A stretch of 64,000 bases of DNA, from NCBI GenBank assembly GCA_026770025.1, contig JAMXDE010000031.1, forward strand, positions 558,001 through 622,000, given 5' to 3'. Below, piece by piece: positions 43,640 to 54,393 of this stretch. The notes beneath the pieces were generated by a model. It was not told the DNA's origin and made no database searches. It saw nothing but the letters and a program-made list of their open reading frames with translations. Within the stretch, counting starts at the first letter, position 1. Each line of letters starts with the position of its first letter. The translations under genes were made by a program, and so were the position numbers. Origin of the DNA: Craspedostauros australis. Lineage: Eukaryota > Bacillariophyta > Bacillariophyceae > Mastogloiales > Achnanthaceae.

Positions 43640-45067
43640 TCAACGTTGTCTTTTGCGAGATCTTGTCATTTTCTCGACATAGGACCTTGGTAGGACCTCG
43701 CAAGCCATGTCCACTGACGTCTTTCCGTCGTCGTTGGTCACAGTATAATCGATATTCAATTCGCGGTTTTGCAACAAGAGCTCGACCACATCCTTTCGCT
43801 TATACTCGCTTGCGGCATGCATTGGCGTGTTCCCACAGTCGTCTTGGGCATTGGCATCAATGCGATCCCCAAAGGATTCCATCAACAACTTCACCACCTC
43901 GGTGTGTCCGTATGCACACGCTTCATAGAATGGCGTTTGGTCCATCGAGTTTTTCTTGTTGACGTTTGGGTTTGCACCGGGCGACTTGATCATGAGCTCC
44001 ACCAGAGAAGCATTGCCGCTGACGCAAACGAGATGAAACGGCGTATTGCCATTTTCGTCTCTTGTGTTGCAAATCCTCTTGCGCACATCGCCTTCCACCA
44101 AGGCTTGCACCACGGAGGAGCGGTGATACTCGCAAGCGACATGGATTGCCGGCTTGCTCATCCAGTCTTGCTTGTACTGATTGACATTGCCTCCGTCTGG
44201 GTGGCACAAGAATTTGATCAAGTCAATATGCTTCTCGTCACATGCAATGTGCAGGGGTGTCCGGCTCTGCTCGTCTTGCTGATTGATACTTACCTTCACT
44301 TGAGGCGATTCTAGCAAGTACTTCACAACCTCCTTTTTGCCACTCTGGCAAGCGAAATGAAACACGGTCCAACCGTCTTCCTCTGTTTCGGATGGGTCTA
44401 CGTTCACCAACTTCGAATCTATGAGATATGCCACCAAGTCTTTGCTGCCGCTCTGGCAGGCGCAATGCAGGCAATTCCAACCCTCGACGGGCGTTCTCTC
44501 GTTGGGTTCCACGAGCGGCGGTTTCGATGTGATGAGATACTTGACCAGGTCTTTGCTACCGCTATTGCACGCCACATGCAATATCCCCCAATCGTTGTTG
44601 TCCAATGCAGCCTTGTCCACTTGCGCTTGCTTGGATTCAATCAGATATTTGACGACGCCAGTTTGTCCCTTTCGACATGCTGTCAACAGCGGCGTTTCCC
44701 CAATATCATTCTTGGTATTGATGTCGATTTCCTCGCGGTGTGACTCCACGAAATACTTGACAACCGAGACTGAACCACTTTCAGCAGCAACGTGAAACGC
44801 CGTCTGGTCCGTGTCGCGTCCCTTGGTATTCATGAGACCCTTCGATGTGTCTGATTTGATCATCGATCGGATCGTTCCGAGGTCGCCTCTTCGACAAGCA
44901 TCGTGAAAGTCTTCGACGCGGTCGGTCATACCTGAGGTCGGTTGCATGGATGCAAGTGGAATAGGAATTGGGTGTTGTGGTGATTGTGTTAGCTCGTGGC
45001 AACATTGAATCATCCATGCGTCTTGTCTGTCAGAATCAGCAAGTCGCCCAACCGATCGCTCACTCAT
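43640..45067 (-). CDS. Ankyrin-repeat protein, 475 aa
   Basis: Single exon. After a start that may lie at 45067 or at later in-frame Met codons (MQPTSGMTDRVEDFH), it consists almost entirely of about twelve ankyrin repeats of 33-38 residues, with cores such as TAFHVAAESG, TPLLTACRKG, TPLHIACDEK, TPFHLVCVSG and TPMHAASEYK. The end is basic (KMTRSRKRQR), which could be a nuclear localisation signal. The repeats suggest a binding scaffold and no catalytic domain is present. The gene is a relative of the larger ankyrin gene at 46767-49160 and on the same strand. A (GA)n tract (CT on the coding strand) lies immediately upstream. Confidence 0.88.
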   Translation of the reverse strand: MSERSVGRLADSDRQDAWMIQCCHELTQSPQHPIPIPLASMQPTSGMTDRVEDFHDACRRGDLGTIRSMIKSDTSKGLMNTKGRDTDQTAFHVAAESGSVSVVKYFVESHREEIDINTKNDIGETPLLTACRKGQTGVVKYLIESKQAQVDKAALDNNDWGILHVACNSGSKDLVKYLITSKPPLVEPNERTPVEGWNCLHCACQSGSKDLVAYLIDSKLVNVDPSETEEDGWTVFHFACQSGKKEVVKYLLESPQVKVSINQQDEQSRTPLHIACDEKHIDLIKFLCHPDGGNVNQYKQDWMSKPAIHVACEYHRSSVVQALVEGDVRKRICNTRDENGNTPFHLVCVSGNASLVELMIKSPGANPNVNKKNSMDQTPFYEACAYGHTEVVKLLMESFGDRIDANAQDDCGNTPMHAASEYKRKDVVELLLQNRELNIDYTVTNDDGKTSVDMACEVLPRSYVEKMTRSRKRQR

Positions 45068-45983
45068 TCAACAGAGAGAGAGAGAGACACGCACGCAGAT
45101 GATGCTTCGAGAACTGGTAGCTTGTTCACACGTACTGTGATGGTCTTCAGGGGGCTGCGGAAGCGGCACGTAGGTACGGGTGAAAGCGAGTGTATGGTGC
45201 GATTATTAGTATGTAGCTCGTGGATCCCGTTGCAACTCTGGGCGTGCGAGAGGTGATGCAGTGGCTGGCAAAAATGATGTGGGCTGAGACCCTGTTGTTC
45301 TGTGTGCAGCTGGGAGTGCGTTGATGCTCTGTTGGTGCGGGTAGGTGTGGTGAGTGTGGTGAGTGTGGTGAATGTGGTGGAACGACGCATCCTCATGGCA
45401 TTGTTGCCTCCGTCATGTTCGCTTCTGCTTCGGTTTGGGATTGCGTTCGATTGCGTTGCTTTCTGTGATGTGACACGGTGTCAGCTTCTGAGAATCCGTC
45501 GCAATATCCCGCGCAACGCCATCTACAGTTATTTTGACGTTAATTTCGCCCTCTCTTTCTGCTCTCTTGGTGACGGGAATCGTCCAATCCCGTGTCTTGT
45601 TCCAACAAATTCGGACAAGTCGAGCCTCGATGAGCACGTAGCGAACGCATGGCAGACGAGAACACGTCAAGGCGCCAAATTCCCACACCAACAAACACAT
45701 CACGTTTCTCACTCCGACAGGCGCCAAAACACAGCGAACAGGGAACACCAACCATGCACGCTTGTTCCGTTTCGAGTTGCGATCAACGAACGAGGGAAGG
45801 AAGATGCAATCCCAAAGACACAGCACCGCGCAAGCAAGAGGCCCATGTCCTTCAAACCAGAGCGTCAGCCTGGACAATCACAAGCATTCGACTACGTTCA
45901 CTTCCACATATCACACACATCATACTCGTGTGTGAGAATCAAGATCAGCGGTCGTTCACAAGGAGTCCCATCCAAGAATGTGA
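45068..45983. other. Intergenic region; possible 5' part of the BTB pseudogene
   Basis: A plus-strand frame open to 45997 contains a stretch (YVHFHISHTSYSCVRIKISG) that might be a former exon of the BTB gene, but no start or splice junction is convincing. A (GA)n tract lies at 45074-45089. Confidence 0.35.
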
Positions 45984-46685
45984 GAGAGTCTTGGTGAGGA
46001 CTGGTGTGACGAGAATGCAGCCACTGTCTATCCTGGCATCAACATCAGCATCAGCATCACCCAAAACCGACTCGACGCTCTTCATACCGACACCACGACG
46101 GACATCACGTTCCTGTGCGGCCGAGGTGACGAACAGCCACCCATCAAGGCAAACAGCGGTGTCTTGTTGGTCACTGTTCCATCCATCAAGTCGCTCATCG
46201 ATTCTGGAATCCACTATCAACTTCCAACCGAGGTGCCGCCATCCGTTTCCGCCAGAGTGACCATCCCGCTCTTCGAGTTTTGATGCCAAACACGTCCGAT
46301 ACATCATTCAATTCATCTATTCAGGTGAAGCATCGTTCAACAATCACACTGGTGACAATGGCAGTCCTGGCATGACCACACAAGATGATCTGCAACAAGT
46401 GATCCTTGTGGCCGACAAGTTCGGTTTTTGGAGACTCAAGCTGGTTGTCGAGGCTGAGCTGATCCGCAGGCACCTGGTAGAGGATACCATGGTTGATCTG
46501 CTATTATTCGCCGATCGAAGCAATTGCATGATGCTACGAGATGCGGCAATGAACATGGCATCTGCAAATGGGAACGCATCCTTTCCGCTCTTGGCAATGT
46601 CAACGAAAACAGCTTTGCATCAACCACGTGGCAGTCGCATCAACAGAAGAACAATGGATTGTTGCTCAAGTACAATCATGAATAG
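45984..46685 (+). pseudogene. BTB/POZ-domain pseudogene with two compensating frameshifts
   Basis: Three frame segments together form a BTB-like fold. Frame A (45984-46283) encodes DITFLCGRGDEQPPIKANSG and RVTIPLFEF, then meets TGA. The frame shifts at a TTTT run near 46279-46283 to FDAKHVRYIIQFIYSGEASF, continuing with VILVADKFGFWRLKLVVEAE and LLLFADRSNCMML. Near 46570 the sequence returns to frame A with ERILSALGNVNENSFAST, ending at TAG 46683-46685. BTB domains form dimers and bind Cul3 or other partners; a working copy would have been an adaptor. There is no start codon in frame A, so the 5' end is missing or was spliced. It lies between two ankyrin genes. Confidence 0.7.
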
Positions 46686-46766
46686 AAACACGGAGGGCTG
46701 CTTTATTAATTGCTATCCAGAATATATCTAGAGTGCTTGAACGATCCAGCACAGTTGTGATTGGAG

Positions 46767-49160
46767 CTACGCTGCTTTGCGATTATTGATTCCGATGCCT
46801 TGGTTCAAATTGATCCGCTTTTTTGCATCACGCAACAACGCAACGATGTCGCGCAACTTCTTCTTCTTGGCAATACCCAGCGCAGTTTCGCCATCGTTAT
46901 TCTTGATTTTCAAATCAAATGCCATGCCGGCGCTGGTGAGCAAGGCCTCTACCACTTCCTTGCAAGCATTCCTACTCGCCACATGCAATGCCGTATCGCC
47001 ATCTTGATTCTGAATCTTCGCATTCGCTCCTCCATCTGCTGCAATCAGCGACTCTGCCAGTTTTGGAAACCCTTGCCTGGCTGCGTGATGCAATGGTGTG
47101 TCGCCGCTCCTGTTCTGAATGTCTGCCAGTGGTTGTGCTGATGTGAGTAAGCGGTCCATGGCATCCCCTCTTTCGATTGTGCAGCCTTCATCTAAGTTGC
47201 GGTTCGAAATGACTTCTTTTCGGATGAGGTCATAGAGTTTCGTGAGCTTCATCTCTTGATCGACGGCAAACACTCTGTGATCGTTCCTTGAGCAGTGGGC
47301 TGGGGTGTCACCTGTGTTGTTTTGAATGCTGAGATCAAACCAATCTTCGTGAACTCCATTGAAGTACTCATCCTGGAAGCGATCTGATGTCCCATTTTGG
47401 TATGCAAGACGAAGGGCTGTGTTGCCATCATTATTCTGCGCATTGGCATCCACTTTCGGTTTCTTCAATCCAAGCAGCCTGTCGAGCATGTGAGTTTTTC
47501 TGTTCATGTACGCGAGGTGGAGCGGTGTATTGCCATCTTTGTTTTGGATGGTGCCATCGATGTCACAAGAACCAAAGTAATCCCACCAATCGGAATGATC
47601 GATCCAACTGGATCCCGCCAATAGGTGAAGTGCCGTGTTGCCATCGTTGTTTTGGAGTGTCAAGTCGAAATTCGGATCTCCATTCTTCCTGATGAGCCAA
47701 AGAAACAAAATGAAATCCCTCATTATCGCAAGATGAAGAGGCGTGTTGCCATCGTCATTTTGCAAGTTCGCGCTGATGTTGTTTTCATCTATCTCAAGCA
47801 GATACCCCAATAAGTCTGCAACAATTTTGGTGTCTACAGCAATATGGAGTGGTGTGTTCCCTGTGCTGTCTCTTGTGTGGAGACCGACGTCCATCTCATT
47901 CCATTCAATGAAGTACCTCACGATGGCAGCTTCCCCGGATTCGCAGGCGGAGTGGAATGGCGTGTGGCCTTTTGCATCATGGATGTCGAAATCAATGTCG
48001 ATTTGATTTGATTCCATGAGAAACCGGACCAGATCTTCTGTATCGTATCCGTACCTGCACGCCCAGTGAAAAGGTGTCTCACCGGCCTTGTTCTGGATGC
48101 TGAACGCGTTGTTGACTTGCCCCAATGCGAGTCCCACCAACGCCTTCATCAGACCTGTAGATCCTCTGTCGCATGCAGAGTGGATTGGTGTATTCCCTTC
48201 ATTGTCTTGTGCGCTGAGATCGATGGAAGCGAGGCCCACTTGGGCGAGATGTAGAGCCACGTCTTGACTATCATTCATGCATGCGCAATGGAACGGTGTC
48301 TGACCGGACGCGTTCGTCATTTGTAGATCGATCTTCGCTTTGTCCGAGTTCATGACGAGCTCAATCACCTCTCTTGATGCACTCTCGCAGGCCAGGTGGA
48401 ATGGTGTGTCGCCATCGTTGTCCGCGATGGTGAGGTCAATGTATGCTTGATCTGTTCGAAGCAGAAGCCCCAAAAACCGTCCACGCATAAATTGAGACAT
48501 GCGATGGGCCGGTGTTCTGCCGTATTTGTCTTGGATGTTGATATCAAGGCTGGATTGACAAGTATTGACGAGATACTCTATGCATTCGCTGGGGTATCCG
48601 CATGCACGTTGGAGTGCCGTGCAGCCATTGGAGTCCGTTGCGTTGCAAACAGTGTTCGTTCGGTCGGCCTCCATTAGGTACTTCAGCAAGCAAAGATCCC
48701 TGTTGACGGACACGATGTGAATTGGCATAGCACCAGAACGGTCACGAATGGACTGATCGACGTGAAGCTCCTCCGTTTTGCAGAGGTACTCGACCACGTC
48801 GGGAGAACGGTGGGTGCATGCAAGATGCAATGGCGTGCACAGGTCTCTGGTTTGCGCATTTGCATCAACATCGACTTGCGTCGATTCGACCAAGTACTTC
48901 ACAACGTGTATGTTTCCTCCACGACAAGCGTGATGAAACAGCGTGAAGCCGTTGGAGTCGGTTAATGTGCTGCTGATACGCGAGTGACTTGCTTCAATCA
49001 GACTCTTGACCTTGCGAAAATCCCCATCAAGACAAGCTTGCATCAACGGCGTTCTCCCTTGACCATCACATTGGAAGTCATCGATGGCGCGGTCCGATTG
49101 GTCCGTCTCAGGGTCTACCTTGTCGCAGGCGATGTGCGGAGCTTGGGACAGATCTGACAT
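46767..49160 (-). CDS. Large ankyrin-repeat protein, 797 aa, about 20 repeats
   Basis: Single exon from ATG at 49160. After about 35 residues it is a continuous array of about twenty ankyrin repeats, with very regular cores such as TPLHLACT, TPFHCACM, TPIHSACD, TPFHWACR, TPLHLAIM and TALHVASR, joined by NNDGN or QNKDGN linkers. It ends with a short basic tail (DAKKRINLNQG). No enzymatic or membrane domain is present. Such arrays act as protein-binding scaffolds; partners are unknown. Organisation and linker style match the 475-residue ankyrin gene, indicating a local duplication. The overlapping ORFs on the other strand are shadows of the repeats. Confidence 0.9.
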   Translation of the reverse strand: MSDLSQAPHIACDKVDPETDQSDRAIDDFQCDGQGRTPLMQACLDGDFRKVKSLIEASHSRISSTLTDSNGFTLFHHACRGGNIHVVKYLVESTQVDVDANAQTRDLCTPLHLACTHRSPDVVEYLCKTEELHVDQSIRDRSGAMPIHIVSVNRDLCLLKYLMEADRTNTVCNATDSNGCTALQRACGYPSECIEYLVNTCQSSLDINIQDKYGRTPAHRMSQFMRGRFLGLLLRTDQAYIDLTIADNDGDTPFHLACESASREVIELVMNSDKAKIDLQMTNASGQTPFHCACMNDSQDVALHLAQVGLASIDLSAQDNEGNTPIHSACDRGSTGLMKALVGLALGQVNNAFSIQNKAGETPFHWACRYGYDTEDLVRFLMESNQIDIDFDIHDAKGHTPFHSACESGEAAIVRYFIEWNEMDVGLHTRDSTGNTPLHIAVDTKIVADLLGYLLEIDENNISANLQNDDGNTPLHLAIMRDFILFLWLIRKNGDPNFDLTLQNNDGNTALHLLAGSSWIDHSDWWDYFGSCDIDGTIQNKDGNTPLHLAYMNRKTHMLDRLLGLKKPKVDANAQNNDGNTALRLAYQNGTSDRFQDEYFNGVHEDWFDLSIQNNTGDTPAHCSRNDHRVFAVDQEMKLTKLYDLIRKEVISNRNLDEGCTIERGDAMDRLLTSAQPLADIQNRSGDTPLHHAARQGFPKLAESLIAADGGANAKIQNQDGDTALHVASRNACKEVVEALLTSAGMAFDLKIKNNDGETALGIAKKKKLRDIVALLRDAKKRINLNQGIGINNRKAA

Positions 49161-50807
49161 TCCTGCGCAACGTCATGCAACGCAGTTTGTTCGTGTTGAT
49201 GAATGGAAATGGACGAGATGAAGAGGATGAGGCAGCAGTGTTAGCCTTTACGTGGCGATGAACCATCCACAGCTCTTTTCATCGGAACCATGGGAGCATT
49301 CACCAAACCAACCAATCAACTGGGCAAGAGTGGACGAGAACCATCACTCACTTGTGTATCGTGTGGGGGGTAATGGCAATGTGCCCACAGGGATCAGAAA
49401 TGTCCGCGATGCGCGGAGAGGACGGGGGAGGCCGGAAGGGAGGGCTGGATTCGCTTGCTTGATCCTGCTGGTGGGATGAGAGGAAACCGCCGAAGTGGAG
49501 GACGTCGTGCCTCAGCTCGTGTGTTCCTCGTCACCAGTCTGTCTTCGTGTTGCCTTCTGTGTCTTGTGCGCGATCGATCTTGCAGACTACGTGTGCAGTG
49601 GAAATTCTATGGCTTGGCCGCTCCTACAGTTGCTGCTGCCGGTGCTGCTGGTGGTGCTTCTATTGATGGTGCGGGTTATTTTATGTTATATTATGTTGGT
49701 GCCATGATGGTGTGAGCACCTGCACGTGTAGGCATGGAATCGCACACACTCATCTCTTCCTCTCTTGTGGAGGACATCATCGAAATGGCAAGAACAATTG
49801 GAGGAGTGAGACGTGGATCTGTTTGTTGGTCTTGTTTGTGCGGGTTTGGGAATCCCGCGAACATTTTTGGTGTTGTTGTGTGTCGTGCGAAAGCCTCCGC
49901 TCCCATGATTTCTGTGATCTTCGACAATCTGACAGCATCAAAGCTGCTTGGACACGAGGATGTTTGCATCGACAGTAGCCTCCATCGTGCCCGAGTTTGA
50001 TGGACATGACATGTCTTCGAACAACGAACAACACCAATGACCAAAGAAACAGAACAACAAGGAACAGAACGGCCACCACAAAAGAACGAGAAAGAAACGT
50101 CAAGAGCAAGATGTTCCCAACAACAACAACAACAACAACATCACCACAAACACATCGCAGCCTGCCCCTCCTGTTTCCAATCGTTGTTGTAGTAGTGTGA
50201 AAGGCTGATTTATGATTACTTGGCTTGCGTTGTTTACTGCAGTGCGAGAGCGGTTGCTGGCGTGCATGCACCGTGCGAAAGCACGAGATGTCAACTCTTG
50301 GTTTTAGTAGAGCGGTGATCGGAACATGACGACCGATGACTCTGACGTCTCCGATCTGCTGACTGGAAGAAGGATGACGGTGCCAAATGATGCTGCGTCA
50401 TGCAGGAGGATCCAGGTCTTCAAGGAACCTGAACGACGACGTAAGATGTTGGAGGAGTTGCTAGTTTGGGCGCAAAGTTGCTGATGACGCCATTTGTTGA
50501 TTGGTATCTTCCACCGAGTCCCCAGTCACGGATAAAGAGACGACTCGATGGACTACGACAATGTGGTTTCAATCAATGAACTTCGACTAGTCCGACTTTA
50601 TCGTTGCAAGATTCTGCCAACGCGCAAATCGCCACATGCGGCGGCAACAAAGATACCGTCTCACGTGCACCTGCTTCACACATCCATCGCCTTGTGTTCT
50701 TGCACAGAGCACCAACAGATCCATAATCCCTCTCGACGGGTCGCCGACGAGCACTCTGCTTCGTCACATGCCGCATGCGATCGCAGCCATGGATGGATCG
50801 ATGAATC
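49161..50807. other. Intergenic region, no gene seen
   Basis: Contains a (CAA)n run at about 50118-50140 and a CTG-rich stretch near 49625-49660. ORFs are short and low complexity. The last 20 bases hold an upstream ATG (50789) whose ORF overlaps the following gene. Confidence 0.45.
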
Positions 50808-51824
50808 ATGGAGCCAGTGACCATCATCTCGTTGAACACGTACCTAATTGCGAGGTATTTCAACAAAGGCCGCATCACTCGTCCTGATGGACGGGCTTCG
50901 ATGATTCGCGCACTTGTGGAACGCAAGAAACCAAATCTGGCGTTGTTTCAAGAAGTCTGGGGCAGCGGATTATCCAACTTGGTGGCTGGCATGGAAGCAC
51001 CATCGCACAGCGCAAGCTCGCAACACGTGAAGGACGACGATGGCCACAGATGGCAAGTGCCAGCCCACCGATCCGTGCTGTTGCCGATCGCCGGGGCGAT
51101 TTCTGAGATCGTCCACACGATGCGCTTCCGTTGGCTTCAAACGGGAGGTCTGTACGATCTGCACGATCGTCACACTTCGGCGTGCCTGTACCGTGACAAG
51201 CACACCTTCACAGTTAGCCGCAGCCGTTCCAAGAAGGGTGTCGAGGCCACGCTGTGGAAGTTCGCGGCATGGGGAGGCGATCGGCAGCTGCTGGTACTGA
51301 ACACGCATCTGGATCCGTGGCATGTCCTCAACCGTCGGCGGCAGGTGCAAGAGATCAAGATGTTCCTGGATGACACGCTGGGTCGGTTGGAGCATCGGGG
51401 TTATGACATGGCTCAAACGGGCGTGTTGGTGGTCGGCGATTTCAACGTGAAGGCAGGTTCGAACGAGTATGATGACTTGTTTGCCGGCGACGAGGGGGAC
51501 AACAGAAAATGGGTAGATCTATTTGCGAGCGATCAGCGCAAGTCGAGCGGTGTTGAGAATGAGCCAAACGAGAACGGCATGGCACGGCTGGTTGGAGCAG
51601 AGAGCGCCAAACATGGCACTGATGATCACACGTACTGCATCCGCAACAGCTTGGTGTCGTACCCGAAGGATTGCGGACGCATCGATTACGCCTTCACGTT
51701 GGAACGTTTTGAGCGTCACCGCTTGCTTGCGTTGGACTGCGTGCATGCAGAAATTGAACGACAACAGCGCGGTGAGGAGCTGTCCGATCATTACCCATTG
51801 ATCTTTCAGCTCATCCCGAGATGA
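50808..51824 (+). CDS. Endonuclease/exonuclease/phosphatase-family enzyme, neutral sphingomyelinase-like
   Basis: Single exon, 338 residues, a complete EEP fold: ISLNTYLIARYF at the start, the metal-binding Glu in LFQEVWG near residue 48, NTHLDPWH near 165, GDFNVKAGSNEY near 211, RIDYAF near 291 and the catalytic SDHYPL near 325. The spacing and the segment ending KKGVEATLW, followed by the LNTHLDPWH motif, resemble Mg-dependent neutral sphingomyelinases, which cleave sphingomyelin or related sphingolipids to ceramide. No membrane segment is visible. Other phosphodiesterases of the fold cannot be excluded. An out-of-frame upstream ORF (50789-50887) overlaps the start, so expression may be lowered or an earlier exon may exist. 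Confidence 0.87.
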   Translation: MEPVTIISLNTYLIARYFNKGRITRPDGRASMIRALVERKKPNLALFQEVWGSGLSNLVAGMEAPSHSASSQHVKDDDGHRWQVPAHRSVLLPIAGAISEIVHTMRFRWLQTGGLYDLHDRHTSACLYRDKHTFTVSRSRSKKGVEATLWKFAAWGGDRQLLVLNTHLDPWHVLNRRRQVQEIKMFLDDTLGRLEHRGYDMAQTGVLVVGDFNVKAGSNEYDDLFAGDEGDNRKWVDLFASDQRKSSGVENEPNENGMARLVGAESAKHGTDDHTYCIRNSLVSYPKDCGRIDYAFTLERFERHRLLALDCVHAEIERQQRGEELSDHYPLIFQLIPR

Positions 51825-54393
51825 TCGACTTCTCAGACAGAATTGATCTCCCCACGGAGTTGCTGTCTGCGAAGGGCATGGCTGCACCACCTTTTGATGA
51901 TGTCCATTCCGCCAGCGCGGGAAACGGTCGTGATACTCTCGTGTGCATGACGCCAGATCATCTTTTGCTGTTGCGACTACGGGGGCATGGAAGAGAGGCT
52001 GGAAGCCAAACCAAGACGGCACGAATCTCTAGGTAGTGAGCAATGGTTGAGCAATGGTTGGGTTGTATTCACACGAGCAGTTACAGATGCAACTAATCAG
52101 GCAATGTATTGGTGCGCAGAGTAGCTGTCTGCACCCGTCGATACGTATGGCATGTATGTGCGTTGGTACGCTTGAATTCATGCTGCTTGGGCACGAGAGT
52201 CAATTAGCGGCTTCAAATGTGTTGAAAGTTGGAGATAGATGGCGATGCTTGAGCATCTTGCCAGTAAAGCCGATCAAAGTAAACCAGGTAGAGTGTAATT
52301 GAGTATGTGTTATTGCGACAACGCTGCGCACACTGCTCCCACGCATGGTCGCTGATCAATCAACTTGATGCCATGATCTATTCTCATTGCATAGCCTGAG
52401 CGCTTTTAGTTGGATCGTGTTTCGGAGCAATGACAAACTGTGCGAGCGTTCGACGTCAACGGCGGAACAGCCAGGTCATCCTATTAATTATGTCCGGACA
52501 AATGGCCGCAGATGTTCTTTGATGGTGGCGCAGCGACGTGGCAATTGGTCTTGTGACTGGATTTCTTCAAGTCGGCGACGTCGACGCTCTGCAACGAGGT
52601 CGGCCAAAAGCGAAGAAGGAAGTGGAAACGTGATGGGCGCTGTGCTGTTGGATTCGGTTTGGCACCGAGGTTGGCGAAGAGGGATGAAGGTTGAGGAATC
52701 AGATCTCTCTTCCTCGATGCTTCTTTGGAGTTCACACCTACGGTGTCCTTGTATGGTACAAGTGCGCGCAGAGTTGAGCTATCCAGATCACTCACGGAGA
52801 AAGAGAGAGAGCAGATGACAAGGAACGGACAGGTAATGATGATGCAACGTCGCCGAGTAAAGAATCACAGAATCGTCCAGTATCACGTTTTGCCTATCCA
52901 GCGTTTGTGTACTTGCGAAACCATGCGCTGTCTGCAGAAGATGCCGTCACTGGAGACGCCTCATCAAAGGGTACAATACCAAGGAGAGGCATCGGATACG
53001 AGCACGGAGATGATGGAATTTGAATCGATGTTGAACATGCTGTTTTCCACATCCAGTGGCCGAGGTTCCTCAGAACAATTTGATTGGAAACCAAGGGACT
53101 GGAGGATGGGTTTGGCGTGTTGGTTGTGTTAGCTGTTTGGAGTATAGCGAAGGATCTGCGAACAACCTACCAAGGTGCGCTGTGATGATGATGCTGCTGA
53201 TGCTGGTGGTGGTTGATGAGGCTCACTGTCCCGTGCTATCATACGATGCAAGAGAACTGCTCTATTGTTTTGAATGCGAGTAGCGCGCCGATGTTCTGCT
53301 CTCTTCTCTATCTTGGTTTCCCTTGCCTGGGCGTTTTTCGCTTCGGAGTGCGTGTTTTTGTGGGCTGATGGATGTCGTCATCGCTGGTTGACGAATTGGC
53401 TGGCTGGTCACATTGTTCCTCACTTATGCCCACGTCACATTCAACGTGCGCGTCATCTGTTGATGTCGCCCATCTGCAACAACCGGATCTCTTTTGTTCT
53501 GTGTCGTTTTTTTTGTGACCACGCTCTTTGTGGGGCTGCACACACATCGCGATTCATACCGCTTAACTCGAGATCGGCGTGCGAAAGGTGGATCACCGGA
53601 GACCTCCGAAGAGACCAACGCAGACACAGACACAGACAAAAGCCACCAGACGGAGGGTACAGCTGTTTCTTCTCGTCCACCCAAGTTGTAGAGACCACAG
53701 GAGAGGACAAGCCACGGTGCCTGCATCGGCAACTGTCATCAATCAGGAAAGGTGGAAGAAGTCCCAAAAGCTCACAGAGGAGAAGGCAACAATCAACACA
53801 CCGCAATTAGCATCAAGAGCATCAAGAGCAGAGAGCAGAGAGAGAGAGAGAGATACCCGAGACATCAGACAGAAGAAGCCACCGAGATCCTCCTTCATTC
53901 ATTGTGATTCCCAGATTGTCAGCAACAACCATCACCGACTCCTGCGTCCGGAGCACTTCATGACATCAGAAGAAGCAGTCGAAGCCTCATCTGCCATCGC
54001 AGGAACAGGAATAGCACGAATAGGAATAGCCATCCAAACAGTAACGACAACAGCAACAGCGACAACATCATCCACGTTGAGACAGTGGAAGAGCATCGAG
54101 TTGGATTGAAGGAACAGCATTTGCGAAGGCATAGGCGTGGGGTTGTCTTCGCAAACGCTGGTCCGTCTTTCAAATCATCGCTCGGACCATCCTTGAATCC
54201 GACATTCGAGAAGCAGAACAACATACTCTGCCTGCATTTGCGCATACTCATACTAGTACTCCGCCACTTATTGCCTGCAGCGCAGCGCAGTGAAGGCCAG
54301 AGGAAGGAGTGAGAAGCATTGGGCAGAAGCGTCGGGCAAAAGCACAGGAATAGACAGCACCCAAAGGAAGGCAAGCAAAGCAGAGCGGAAAGA
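51825..54393. other. Intergenic region with the bZIP leader
   Basis: ORFs on the minus strand at 52484-52795 and the plus strand at 52725-53132 have no recognisable domain and I do not call them genes. A (GA)n tract lies near 53829-53852. The final 431 bases (53963-54393) contain no plus-strand ATG although CAT is frequent, so they are probably the bZIP leader. Confidence 0.45.

Noticed and set aside
46275-46575. Programmed frameshifting as the explanation for the BTB frames
   Set aside because: It would need two opposite shifts in one short gene without visible slippery-site and pseudoknot structure. Decay or sequence error is simpler.
52484-52795. Minus-strand 103-codon ORF in the gene-poor region before the bZIP gene
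   Set aside because: It looks vaguely protein-like but starts with GTG within a GTGAGT donor-like sequence and has no recognisable family.
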